Below, one piece after another: positions 17,275 through 25,765 of a stretch of DNA of 64,000 nt. The stretch is from Lachnospiraceae bacterium (lineage in GTDB: Bacteria > Bacillota_A > Clostridia > Lachnospirales > Lachnospiraceae), in the NCBI GenBank assembly GCA_009911175.1, contig QXWX01000018.1:17556-81555 (forward strand), given 5' to 3'. The position numbers and the translations under genes are program-made. The notes below the pieces were generated by a model. It did no database searches. It was not told the origin of the DNA and saw only the letters and a program-made list of their open reading frames with translations. Position 1 is the first letter of the stretch; every line of letters starts with the position of its first letter.

Positions 17275-17821
17275 GCTGTGAAATCGGCATAGCCGATTTT
17301 ACCTAGCGAACGGAGGTAACTCATTTCGCTTTGGTAGGCTGATAACATACAATAGGAAAATCCTATCAGGTAAAATCTAGTCGACTACCTATACCGAGTC
17401 TTTGGAGCCGAAGCAGTAATGTCAGGTTTAAGTGTAGGACAGGGAGCAACAGAACTGAGAAATGATTATGAGGTTGGAAATGGTCGATGTGCTTGTTTAT
17501 ACAGTAGACAATATCATTGTGAACGTTATGGTGAGGAAGTAATGTCCATTGTATACCATACATCTCATCAAGGAGATAGAAAAGAAAGAGGAAATCAGAT
17601 AGATAACAGGAAGTCCGAATGTCTATAGTATCAAAGAGATTACTAATCATAGGGGGAGAGAAGGGGTATACCTTATAGTGAAAGTGGATTCATTCAAATT
17701 GACAATGGAGAGTCAGGCACATTGGATGAATAAAACGGAAATATCATAGGATTAAGCCGTATGTGCTAATAGCGTATGTACGGTTTGAATAAAGGGTATG
17801 GGAAGTAATTACCATATTTAC
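17275..17821 (+). ncRNA. ORF-less group II intron (remnant or trans-dependent)
   Basis: Domain V is recognisable at 17755-17786: AGCCGTA pairs with TACGGTT, an upper stem TGTGC/GCGTA, and the conserved 2-nt TG bulge; the AGC triad is intact. It is followed by a domain VI-like stem (ATGG/CCAT around 17799-17814). Upstream DNA is rich in local stems (for example AAATCGGC/GCCGATTT at 17281-17299). No maturase/reverse transcriptase gene lies in the domain IV position, so it is either a deletion derivative or depends on a maturase elsewhere. The 5' end is uncertain; I do not see a clean GTGYG start. Confidence 0.68.
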
Positions 17822-17895
17822 TAAGGATAGATTTAGCATAATTTTAGAATGGATATGTATTGTGTTTTAGACTCGTTTAATAGAGGAGAAGATTT

Positions 17896-19014
17896 ATGGA
17901 AAAGAAATATCAAATATTTATTAGTTCTACATATAATGATTTGAAAGAAGAAAGACGAAAGGTTCAAGACACAATATTATCTATGTATCATTTTCCCATT
18001 GGGATGGAAATGTTCAGTGCGGGAGACGAGGAACAGTGGGAAATTATTCAAGATACAATTGACAGTTCTGATTATTATGTTTTAATTGTAGGTCATAAAT
18101 ATGGAAGTGTGATAGAAAGAGGGAAAGATAAGGGAATAAGTTACACGCAAAAGGAATTTCGATATGCTTTGAAGAAAGAGATTCCTATCTTAGCCTTTTT
18201 AATTGATAAAAATGCTAAGATTACTACAGATATGATAGAAAGAGATGCTATTAAAGAAAAAAAATTAGAAGAATTTAAAAAAGAAATTAAAAAGAATAGG
18301 ATGGTACAATGGTGGACAAATAAAGAAGATTTAGCCAATAAAGTTATGGTAGCTTTAAATAAACAAATGAATAGAATCCCAAGACCAGGATGGATAAGAT
18401 CAGATTCGATTACTAATGAGGAATTAGATAAAGCGGAAAGAATAGTAATGGATAGAACGAATAGTCCACAGTATAAAAGGGAGGATGCTGAAAAAAGTAA
18501 AAAGGAAAACGAAAAACTTTTTATGACATCAGACGATGGAATGGGAGAGATAGATTATTTTGAAAGATTCAATATACTAAAGAAAAAGATTAGTGAACAC
18601 CCTACAAATTTGGAAATGAATGATTTTATACTAAAGAGTTACGAGCAAATAGTGGAATGGCTTATTAATTTAGGGGAACAATATGAAAGAGAAAATGAGG
18701 ACATTATTCTGAGAATAAATAAAGTTAATTCAGTAATAGTTGTTTTTCATTTTTATAAAAACAAAAAATTAATAAGAGCATTAAAAGTGTTTTTGGAAAG
18801 TATGTTTGGAAAGAGTGAAAAAAGTATTTTGATTTCACAAAATGAAGTGGTTTCACCAGGAACCGCTTCTTATGATGGAGTATATGATGTGAAATTTGAT
18901 GAAGGAAAAATGAAGTTGTTTGCGACAGGTTCTATGTTGAACTCTAAGAAGTACGTGACAGCAGAAGAAGTAGTTGCAGATATATGGGAGAGTTATATAC
19001 AACCATATCTGTAA
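17896..19014 (+). CDS. DUF4062-domain protein, first gene of the cassette
   Basis: This 372-aa protein opens with a DUF4062 domain (residues 1-90: YQIFISSTYNDLKEERRKV, SDYYVLIVGHKYGSV, ISYTQKEFRYAL). That fold is related to TIR/nucleoside-deoxyribosyltransferase-like sensors and is common at the N-terminus of defence and NTPase proteins. The rest (residues 130-372) is charged and helical with no recognised domain; there is no P-loop. GAGGAG precedes the ATG. It heads a run of nine co-directional AT-rich genes. Its role could be sensor or effector for a molecule made by the downstream enzymes; this is inference. Confidence 0.82.
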   Translation: MEKKYQIFISSTYNDLKEERRKVQDTILSMYHFPIGMEMFSAGDEEQWEIIQDTIDSSDYYVLIVGHKYGSVIERGKDKGISYTQKEFRYALKKEIPILAFLIDKNAKITTDMIERDAIKEKKLEEFKKEIKKNRMVQWWTNKEDLANKVMVALNKQMNRIPRPGWIRSDSITNEELDKAERIVMDRTNSPQYKREDAEKSKKENEKLFMTSDDGMGEIDYFERFNILKKKISEHPTNLEMNDFILKSYEQIVEWLINLGEQYERENEDIILRINKVNSVIVVFHFYKNKKLIRALKVFLESMFGKSEKSILISQNEVVSPGTASYDGVYDVKFDEGKMKLFATGSMLNSKKYVTAEEVVADIWESYIQPYL

Positions 19015-19081
19015 GTATAAAATTTCCTTTTTAACAAATAGGACTATAGGTGAAAGAATAAATAATAAAGAGAGGATGTAA

Positions 19082-19600
19082 ATGCAGATACCAGATAATA
19101 ATTTGTTTTGTGTATATGGAGTAGGGGCAATCATTGAACGTATGATCGAAAGAAGAAGATTTGTGTTGATACAAAATAGAGTTAGGAAAGGAAAGCAGTC
19201 TGGTTTAATAGAAGTTCCATGTGGGAAAGTAAAAGCAACAGAAGATGCAGTTACCGTAATAAAACAAAGGGTCGTTGAGGAAACTGGATTGAGGATAACA
19301 AAAATAGCTGGTATGGAAGAAAGCATAGTCATGAAAAAGAGTATACAGAATTGCCGCCCATTTTATTCTTGCCAGAGCATAGAAAAGGACTTTCCTGTTG
19401 CGATAAATTTTTTTATTTGTTCTGTAGAGGGAAACCCTAAGACGTATACGGAGGCTGCAGATAATATAAGATGGACTTCGATAGATGAATTATCTGGGAT
19501 GTTAATGAATGAAGAGGAAAAATTTTTACCAGTGGTGGTTGGAGCACTTAAAGAATATGTAAAGAATATAGAAGAGGAGAAAAAGATATGGAATTTATGA
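19082..19600 (+). CDS. Nudix-domain protein with altered Nudix box
   Basis: A 172-aa Nudix-fold protein. The box reads GKVKATE-DAVTVIK-QRVVEETGL. The GX5E spacing and the metal-binding EE pair are present, but the usual REU is QRV, so one glutamate and the arginine of the signature are changed. It may hydrolyse poorly, or bind a nucleotide-linked ligand rather than cut it. Several cysteines near the middle (NCRPFYSCQS) are unusual. Its end overlaps the HIT gene by 13 bp, so the two are translationally coupled. Confidence 0.8.
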   Translation: MQIPDNNLFCVYGVGAIIERMIERRRFVLIQNRVRKGKQSGLIEVPCGKVKATEDAVTVIKQRVVEETGLRITKIAGMEESIVMKKSIQNCRPFYSCQSIEKDFPVAINFFICSVEGNPKTYTEAADNIRWTSIDELSGMLMNEEEKFLPVVVGALKEYVKNIEEEKKIWNL

Positions 19601-20001
19601 GCAAATTTAAACCAACAGAAAATAAAGTTAAAGAGTTTGAAAATTGGATTATAGTTATACGCGAAAAACAGGTGACATTAGGGGCGTGCGTTATACTTCT
19701 TAAACGTCAGATAAGTTCTTTGAGTGAAATGACAGAGGAAGAAGTGAAAGAGTTTCCCAGAGTAATAAAATGGTATGAGGAAAAATGTCAAAATTGTTTT
19801 GGTGCAGAAAAATTTAATTATGTTGTTGCAATGATGAAGGATAGATTTGTTCATTATCATGCTTTTCCCAGGTATTCTTTTGCTGTTAATAAATATAATA
19901 AGGAATGGATAGATCAAGATTGGCCTAAAGTTATTAATTTTAGAAATATGGATATTGATAAAGAAATTCTTAAGAGGATTATAAAGGATATGAAGGAATA
20001 A
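19588..20001 (+). CDS. HIT-family protein
   Basis: A 137-aa protein of the histidine-triad superfamily. The motif reads FVHYHAFPRYS, which aligns to HVHFHVIPR of diadenosine tetraphosphate hydrolase/Hint-like proteins. The central nucleophilic His and the third His are kept while the first is Phe. Family members cut nucleoside phosphoramidates or transfer/hydrolyse nucleotidyl groups. Being coupled to a Nudix protein suggests shared handling of a nucleotide-linked intermediate or product (inference). GAGGAG before the ATG; the next gene starts 1 bp after its stop. Confidence 0.77.
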   Translation: MEFMSKFKPTENKVKEFENWIIVIREKQVTLGACVILLKRQISSLSEMTEEEVKEFPRVIKWYEEKCQNCFGAEKFNYVVAMMKDRFVHYHAFPRYSFAVNKYNKEWIDQDWPKVINFRNMDIDKEILKRIIKDMKE

Positions 20002-20002
20002 G

Positions 20003-21226
20003 ATGTTGACAGGAAATATTATCTTTAACGGGAATGCTGAAAATGCATTATTATTAGAATATGAAATTAATCAGGAAGAGTTATTTCAAAAGGGCTGTTT
20101 GATATATTCAGAGCAATTAACAAATGAAGTGGCACTTTTAGCAATAAAAGTACATGCGGTAGGACTTTTAACATGCAACTCTTCATTTGCTACTCATGGT
20201 GCCAATATATTGCGGTCATATTTTAATCGGAATTATTGTCAGTTCCTTTGGATAACTAATATAAAGAGAACTGAACTTGAGGGATACATTGGAAAAAGAA
20301 TCAGTATCATTAATGGAAAATTATCTTTTCCAATGAATGAACGAAACGATAGTTTTGTTCGCGATATAGTACTCAATCCGATAAAAAATAGAACAAAAAT
20401 AAAATATTATATCTCTAAAGGGAAAATGGATGTATGTTATTGGCCGCATCGAAAGTATGATATTTTTACATTTTCTATTATGAAAAAAGGGTTGAAAAAA
20501 AACTATGAGTGGTTATTCGCTAAGAAAACTGATGTTATATTAGATGGAGAGGGCCGCATTTGGTTTTCAGATGGTATTCCACTTCGTAGCATAATTGATT
20601 TGGCAAGGAATTATGAGACCAGTGAGTTGTATCTAGAAAAACAAGTGGAGGTATATCACAAAATAATTTTGAATATTTCATCCCAAATGATATTTTCAAA
20701 GTGTGTTGAATTATTGATTGAATATTTCACGGTATTTATTTTGTATCATAATACATATGAGTATGTTTTACTTGATATATATTATTGTGCTGAAAGTGCA
20801 TATGGAGCAGAATTTGCTAATGAATGTATAAACGTATTCTTATTTTGCTGCATAGACGAATGGATGTTAATGCATTCATTGACATTGGAAAAGCACAAAA
20901 GTCTTTATGCTAGTGAACCATTAACTCCAGTTCCTAATTTCTCAATTTATGATGATATTAAGAAGAAGGAAAAAGACATTTATAATTATTTTGAGAAATC
21001 TGGGAAGTTAGTTTTTTATGAGCAAAATAGGAAAAAAATTCAGTATTGGATAAAAGTATTTGTTGTAAAGGAGTGGAAGTTTGTAATCAACAAAATTTTA
21101 TTTACAAGATGCGGAAAGAAGATACGGGAATTTTGTGCAAATCAAAAGTTATCGTTAATACAAATACAAAAAATGATGATTGATAGAGTATTGAAGATAA
21201 TGGGGGATTTAAATGAATATATTTAA
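20003..21226 (+). CDS. PEP-synthase-type phosphohistidine swivel protein fused to unknown domain
   Basis: A 407-aa protein. Residues 1-110 resemble the mobile swivelling domain of PEP-utilising enzymes: TGNIIFNGNAENALLLE, then AVGLLTCNSSFATHGANILRS, which aligns with the TxxGGxxSHxAIxAR phosphohistidine site; the phospho-acceptor would be the His in FATHGA. Residues 120-407 are an unrecognised, mostly helical region with many Tyr and Cys. In rifampin phosphotransferase and PEP synthase this His carries phosphate from the ATP-grasp domain to the substrate. The partner ATP-grasp is the next gene, which overlaps by 14 bp. The long C-terminal part may be the acceptor-binding domain. Confidence 0.72.
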   Translation: MLTGNIIFNGNAENALLLEYEINQEELFQKGCLIYSEQLTNEVALLAIKVHAVGLLTCNSSFATHGANILRSYFNRNYCQFLWITNIKRTELEGYIGKRISIINGKLSFPMNERNDSFVRDIVLNPIKNRTKIKYYISKGKMDVCYWPHRKYDIFTFSIMKKGLKKNYEWLFAKKTDVILDGEGRIWFSDGIPLRSIIDLARNYETSELYLEKQVEVYHKIILNISSQMIFSKCVELLIEYFTVFILYHNTYEYVLLDIYYCAESAYGAEFANECINVFLFCCIDEWMLMHSLTLEKHKSLYASEPLTPVPNFSIYDDIKKKEKDIYNYFEKSGKLVFYEQNRKKIQYWIKVFVVKEWKFVINKILFTRCGKKIREFCANQKLSLIQIQKMMIDRVLKIMGDLNEYI

Positions 21227-22001
21227 TATTACAGTATTAGATAGTAGTAACATTACAGAAAATTGTGGGACAAAAGCTCTTATGCTTGCAGAATTGGCAA
21301 AAATGGGGATACAGGTTCCTGTGTTTTACGGGATTGGGGTAGACGATTTTATACGATTTTGCAAAAGGTTCAATAATACATCTTTTTTGAATCAGGATGT
21401 AGAACTGCTTTTGTCAGAGAGGCTGCCAGAAGATAAATATATGGTCAGATCTTCTGTCGTACCCAAAAACAAAGAAAATCTAGATTTTGGATCTATGATA
21501 TCAGGTGCATTTGAAAGCTTTAGTGCAAATAATTATGACGAGGTTTTGCAAAGAGTTTTGGAAGTTTGGCGTTCTTTCTTTTCAGAGAAAGCAAAGGAAC
21601 AATGTGCTTTGTTTTTAGAGGATGGCTCTATATTAGGAATGGGAGTACTGATACAGAAGTATATTGAACCAGTGATTTCTGGTGTTTTACATTCAGATAA
21701 AGGTAAATATAATATTAGTTGGATAAAAGGACATTTGTCTAAGATTGTATCAGGTTTAACTCGAGGAAATGCAATCACATGTTATCAAAATGAGGAAAAT
21801 GAAACCATTTTGCGTGGGGTGGAGGAAAATATATTAAAAATTATAGATTATGGATATGAGTCAGTATTTACTGAGTTAGAAGGATTGGGAAGGAAAATTA
21901 ATCAAAAACTAGGTTATGAAATAGAAATGGAATGGATTTATGATGGAAAATATATATGGGTTGTTCAATGTCAAAAATTGATAGAAGAGGGTATATCATG
22001 A
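21213..22001 (+). CDS. PEP/pyruvate-synthase-type ATP-grasp domain protein
   Basis: A 262-aa stand-alone ATP-binding domain of the PPDK/PEP synthase N-terminal family: GTKALMLAELAKMGIQVP, YMVRSSVVPKN, the SGAFESF segment, VWRSFFSEKA, LIQKYIEPVISGVL and a closing WVVQCQ. In full-length relatives this domain splits ATP to AMP and phosphate and phosphorylates the swivel histidine. Here it is separated from the swivel protein encoded just upstream, and no PEP-binding TIM barrel is present, so the acceptor is probably not pyruvate. ATGA overlap with the next gene. Confidence 0.8.
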   Translation: MNIFNITVLDSSNITENCGTKALMLAELAKMGIQVPVFYGIGVDDFIRFCKRFNNTSFLNQDVELLLSERLPEDKYMVRSSVVPKNKENLDFGSMISGAFESFSANNYDEVLQRVLEVWRSFFSEKAKEQCALFLEDGSILGMGVLIQKYIEPVISGVLHSDKGKYNISWIKGHLSKIVSGLTRGNAITCYQNEENETILRGVEENILKIIDYGYESVFTELEGLGRKINQKLGYEIEMEWIYDGKYIWVVQCQKLIEEGIS

Positions 22002-23152
22002 TAGGAATAATGTTTGTTGGACTTTTGGGTGATAATGCTACAACAGTTATTGTAGGTAGCATGGCAATGAAATATGGATATATTCCATTAAAATATGGTA
22101 TTACTGACTATGGTAAACTCTTTGGTAAAGATTTTACAGATGTACATGATATGGTTTTTTCTGGTTGGGACTATCAGGATAAAAGTGTATTTGAATGTGC
22201 AATGAACAAAGGGATTATTTCTACTGAAATAATAAGTCTCGTACCAGAGTTAAATAAGATTATGCCATACAAAGGTATTCATACAGATATGGATATTCCT
22301 TTGGAGGACAATTTTAATCATTATTATAACCCTCAAACGGTAACTCAAGCAATACAATTTATAAAAAAAGATATTTTGGATTTTAAATCAAAGAACCATT
22401 TAAACAATGTAATTGTTTTCTATATGGGTTCTCCAGCCAAAGTAATAGAGTCAAATATTCTCAAGCTATCTTATGATAATATTATGCAGTTAGAAGTAAA
22501 ACAATTGCCTAGTTCATTGCTATATGCGATAGCAGCTATTGAATCTAATGCGCATTTTGTAGATTTTACTCCAAGCGAAACACTAGAGTTTTGTTTTATA
22601 AATGATTTGGCAAGAAAGTACGGTGTGCAAGTTTCAGGAAGAGATGGAAGTACTGGACAGACAATGTTAAAATTAGTAATTGCTGATATGTTACGAATTC
22701 GTAATTTACATCTAGATGCATGGTATAGTACTAATATTATCGGAAATCATGACGGCTATATATTGTCAATGCCGGAGTATTGCGTTACAAAGATTCAAGA
22801 TAAGACAAATGGAATTAAAAACTTATTAGGATATGATGATTTTGAACATAAAGTGTCGATTGAATATTTTAAATATAAAGGAGATAAAAAAGAATCATGG
22901 GATGCTGTGTATTTTAGTGGATGGCTTAATGAGCCAATGTCGCTAAAATTAAATTGGCAGGGAGAAGATTCCATACTTGCAGCACCGATTATTCTTGATA
23001 TTATTCGTTTGATAGTGTTGGGTAGTGAATATGGATTATGTGGTATCCAAAAACAGTTAGGACTTTTTTATAAACATCCGTTTTTATGTGAAGGAATGTC
23101 ATTTACACAATTATATGAGCAACTAATTAATTTTTATGCAGGATTATCATAA
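21998..23152 (+). CDS. myo-Inositol-1-phosphate synthase homologue
   Basis: A 384-aa protein of the Ino1 family. It has an N-terminal NAD-binding loop (GLLGDNATTVIVG) and a conserved core: VDFTPSETLEF, GRDGSTGQTMLK, WYSTNIIGNHDGYILS, KYKGDKKESWD and DSILAAPIILDIIRL. The family converts glucose-6-phosphate to inositol-3-phosphate through NAD-linked oxidation, aldol cyclisation and reduction. GRDGSTGQT is the variant loop seen in actinobacterial secondary-metabolism homologues, as I recall. ATG at 21998 is chosen because AGAGG precedes it and it overlaps the upstream stop by 4 bp. An inositol phosphate or relative may be the scaffold phosphorylated by the two preceding proteins. Confidence 0.85.
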   Translation: MIGIMFVGLLGDNATTVIVGSMAMKYGYIPLKYGITDYGKLFGKDFTDVHDMVFSGWDYQDKSVFECAMNKGIISTEIISLVPELNKIMPYKGIHTDMDIPLEDNFNHYYNPQTVTQAIQFIKKDILDFKSKNHLNNVIVFYMGSPAKVIESNILKLSYDNIMQLEVKQLPSSLLYAIAAIESNAHFVDFTPSETLEFCFINDLARKYGVQVSGRDGSTGQTMLKLVIADMLRIRNLHLDAWYSTNIIGNHDGYILSMPEYCVTKIQDKTNGIKNLLGYDDFEHKVSIEYFKYKGDKKESWDAVYFSGWLNEPMSLKLNWQGEDSILAAPIILDIIRLIVLGSEYGLCGIQKQLGLFYKHPFLCEGMSFTQLYEQLINFYAGLS

Positions 23153-23165
23153 AATAAGGTGAAGT

Positions 23166-24239
23166 ATGCGAACGATAATAAAAGATGCGTTATATTATAG
23201 ATGCGATTGTAAAGAATTAAGAAGTGTTAAATTAAATAAGACAGAATATACATTTTCTGAGTCTGTTTCCAATGATCTCATTAAGACATTGCAAACAAAT
23301 GATTTCAAAGCTGTTTTTATTGGGAGATTAAACATTTTCTCCCATTCGATGAATGTATTACGAAAAGCGGTAGATGGGAAAGATATAATAATTATTATTG
23401 GGGTAAGTAAGATTTTAAACAAATTAAAAGTAAGTAAAGAATGTACTTTAGATTTGAAAAAAAACAAAATTATTATAGAAGATACGGAATACATTTTTTT
23501 AAACTTTGATTATGGCTCAGATACAGATGAGGAAATTGAATACAATATTGTTTCTAAATATATCTGCTATAAACCTGATTATTATTATAGTAAAGAGCTG
23601 GCAGAAATAATAAGAAAAGGATTTGAACAGTCCAAAGTAAAAACTCAGGAACATCTAATTTCTGTTATATCGGAGAAAAATAGGATTTGGAATTATGGAA
23701 TCGGATTTCCAAAAGAGATATATTTGAATCTAACTTCGAATCAAAAATATTTTTATATGTCCCTTTTAGAATACATTGATATACTACAAGACATTATGGG
23801 ATTTTGTAGTACAAAGCAAAAAGATGAAAAATTGGTTGAGTTATTAATTAAGCATTTTTCATATTCCACAATATTTTCTTTTTGCTTAACAAATGCTAGC
23901 TTGAGTTTGTATCATGAATTAAAAGATAATCAACTGTTTGAAAAATGTTATCAAGTTTTTACATTAATTTCACCTATTACAGATAAAGAGGACTTAACTG
24001 TTAAAGAAATCCAGAGAATGAGGATATGTCTTCAGTATTTGCTTTCTGATAAAGAAGATAAATTTATAATTACTTATCCAGAATTTGAAGGTATACAAAT
24101 AACAACGAAAGTCATTATTTTCTTTGTTATGCATTTATTTTCAGATATTCGTAGGTGTGTCATTGGAAAGCTAGTTGAGGGAAATAATTGGTTTGCATCT
24201 TTATGTACTCACAAGAAGAGGAATAATGAGGTATACTAG
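23166..24239 (+). CDS. Unknown protein of the cassette (357 aa)
   Basis: I do not recognise this family. The N-terminal 120 residues alternate hydrophobic strands and turns (KAVFIGRLNIFSHSMNVLRK, DGKDIIIIIGVSKIL) and look alpha/beta. Residues 180-357 are helical with several Cys and aromatic residues. There is no signal peptide and no clear membrane span. It lies 13 bp after the inositol synthase gene and abuts the next gene directly, so it belongs to the same transcription unit. A catalytic or binding role cannot be assigned. Confidence 0.75.
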   Translation: MRTIIKDALYYRCDCKELRSVKLNKTEYTFSESVSNDLIKTLQTNDFKAVFIGRLNIFSHSMNVLRKAVDGKDIIIIIGVSKILNKLKVSKECTLDLKKNKIIIEDTEYIFLNFDYGSDTDEEIEYNIVSKYICYKPDYYYSKELAEIIRKGFEQSKVKTQEHLISVISEKNRIWNYGIGFPKEIYLNLTSNQKYFYMSLLEYIDILQDIMGFCSTKQKDEKLVELLIKHFSYSTIFSFCLTNASLSLYHELKDNQLFEKCYQVFTLISPITDKEDLTVKEIQRMRICLQYLLSDKEDKFIITYPEFEGIQITTKVIIFFVMHLFSDIRRCVIGKLVEGNNWFASLCTHKKRNNEVY

Positions 24240-24980
24240 ATGTCTGAAAAAGCAAAACATAAGAAGAAGAGAAAGAAGTTAGAAGCAAAAGAAAATACAA
24301 TAGATGGTTTCAATTTTACTAAGGTCAATATAAGGCTTTCTATGTCACCAAAAGATTATAAGGAACTTATTCTTAAAATGGAAAATAATTCTAAAGAAAT
24401 ATTGTTATTGTCAAAAAGGATGACGGTAATGTTCAAATCTGAATTAATGATTCAAGAAATGGCAAAAAAGCGTTTCGGTGAAGGAAGTCCACATATTGAA
24501 GCATATATTGATGAACATACTCTTAGGAAAGCCTCTTTTTTTTCTGCGTTGGAAAGTGGATGTAAAATTTATGAGATACATAACAAAGCGGAATTAGAAA
24601 AATACCTAAAAGAAAGATCTCATGTTGGTATTGGTCAAGTGGGTTATGAACATATTATACAAATGGTTAAAAATTGGAAAAAGACAATGCATGACTACCC
24701 AAAACAATATTTTGTAGCGTTAACAGAAGAGTCTATCCCTTTTAAATATGAGTTAGTTAACAGGGAATGGATGGTGATTCATGAATCTGTAGGAGCGCAG
24801 AGTGACCAGAGAATGAATGCATTGTTTATTAATTCAAAAGAAATTGTAAAAGATGTGCGTAAAGATTTTTTCTCTATTTGGGAGAGAACAAACAATGTAG
24901 ACAAAGATAAATCCAATATAGATACGTGGCTTGATAAAATAATTAAAGTTATTAAAGGTGAAAATGAGATAAATGAATAG
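24240..24980 (+). CDS. Unknown protein of the cassette (246 aa)
   Basis: The N-terminus is strongly basic (SEKAKHKKKRKKLEAKEN). The C-terminal half, with VALTEESIPFKYELVN, WMVIHESVG and NALFINSKEIVKDVRKDF, recalls the phospholipase-D-like sensor domain attached to some XRE regulators, but no catalytic HKD motif is visible; this is a weak resemblance. The start codon follows directly on the previous stop. It could be a nucleic-acid-binding regulator or effector of the cassette. Confidence 0.7.
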   Translation: MSEKAKHKKKRKKLEAKENTIDGFNFTKVNIRLSMSPKDYKELILKMENNSKEILLLSKRMTVMFKSELMIQEMAKKRFGEGSPHIEAYIDEHTLRKASFFSALESGCKIYEIHNKAELEKYLKERSHVGIGQVGYEHIIQMVKNWKKTMHDYPKQYFVALTEESIPFKYELVNREWMVIHESVGAQSDQRMNALFINSKEIVKDVRKDFFSIWERTNNVDKDKSNIDTWLDKIIKVIKGENEINE

Positions 24981-24991
24981 GATTAGAAAAT

Positions 24992-25765
24992 ATGAAAAAC
25001 AAAGTGAAAAGGAATGAGAATATTGTAGAGCATTTCACCAAAAGGTCAATGCAGTATGACAATATATCTTTGTGGGTTACAAATGAAACAATATTAAAAA
25101 GAATGTTGGATTTTTTGCCGGAAGATGATAAAAAATATAAAATATTAGATCTAGGGGCTGGGACAGGTGCGGTATCTAAATACATTTTAAATAATTATAA
25201 AAAAGATGTAGAAATAACAGCTGTAGATAATTGCTTATCCATGCTAGAAAAGATTGATGAACAGCAAATTCAAATTGTCGAGAGTGATGTAGCTAGAATG
25301 CCGTTCCCAGATCATAGTTTTGATGTTGTGATTTCTAGACAATGCCTGCATTACGTAGAAAATTTGGATGAAGCAATGTCAGAAGTTCGAAGAGTAATGA
25401 AAAAGGATGGAGTGTTTATTTTAGGGCAAATTGTACCCTATGATTCTGTTACTGCTCAATATTGGAATGAGATCACGCAAATACGACAACCTTTTCGAAA
25501 GTGGTATTTTACAGCAGAGCAGTGGAACCAAAAACTTGCACAAAATAATTTCAAAATATTAAATAAAAGTATATGTGTACATCAAGGATCCGTTAATATG
25601 TGGATAAAAAAATATAATATAACGGAGTATAGTTTAATAGAAAAATATAAACGTTTGCTTTTGGAGGCAGACTACCACTATAAACAAATATATTCAGTTC
25701 AGGAGAATGAGGATGATGTAACTTATAATGCTTATTGGCATATTGTGAAGAGTATTGCCTTTTGA
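24992..25765 (+). CDS. SAM-dependent methyltransferase (class I)
   Basis: A 257-aa methyltransferase-11-type protein. Motif I is ILDLGAGTGAVSKYI (residues 49-63), motif II acidic residue in ITAVDNCLSML, and motif IV region FDVVISRQCLHYV. Close in layout to small-molecule methyltransferases (ubiquinone/tetrapyrrole type), not rRNA or DNA types. It is the last gene of the nine-gene run, so it may methylate the product. It is preceded by a weak ribosome site (GGATTAG). Confidence 0.85.
   Translation: MKNKVKRNENIVEHFTKRSMQYDNISLWVTNETILKRMLDFLPEDDKKYKILDLGAGTGAVSKYILNNYKKDVEITAVDNCLSMLEKIDEQQIQIVESDVARMPFPDHSFDVVISRQCLHYVENLDEAMSEVRRVMKKDGVFILGQIVPYDSVTAQYWNEITQIRQPFRKWYFTAEQWNQKLAQNNFKILNKSICVHQGSVNMWIKKYNITEYSLIEKYKRLLLEADYHYKQIYSVQENEDDVTYNAYWHIVKSIAF

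Noticed and set aside
17419..17628. Small forward open frame inside the intron-like region
   Set aside because: No ribosome site, and the region is better explained by structured group II intron RNA.
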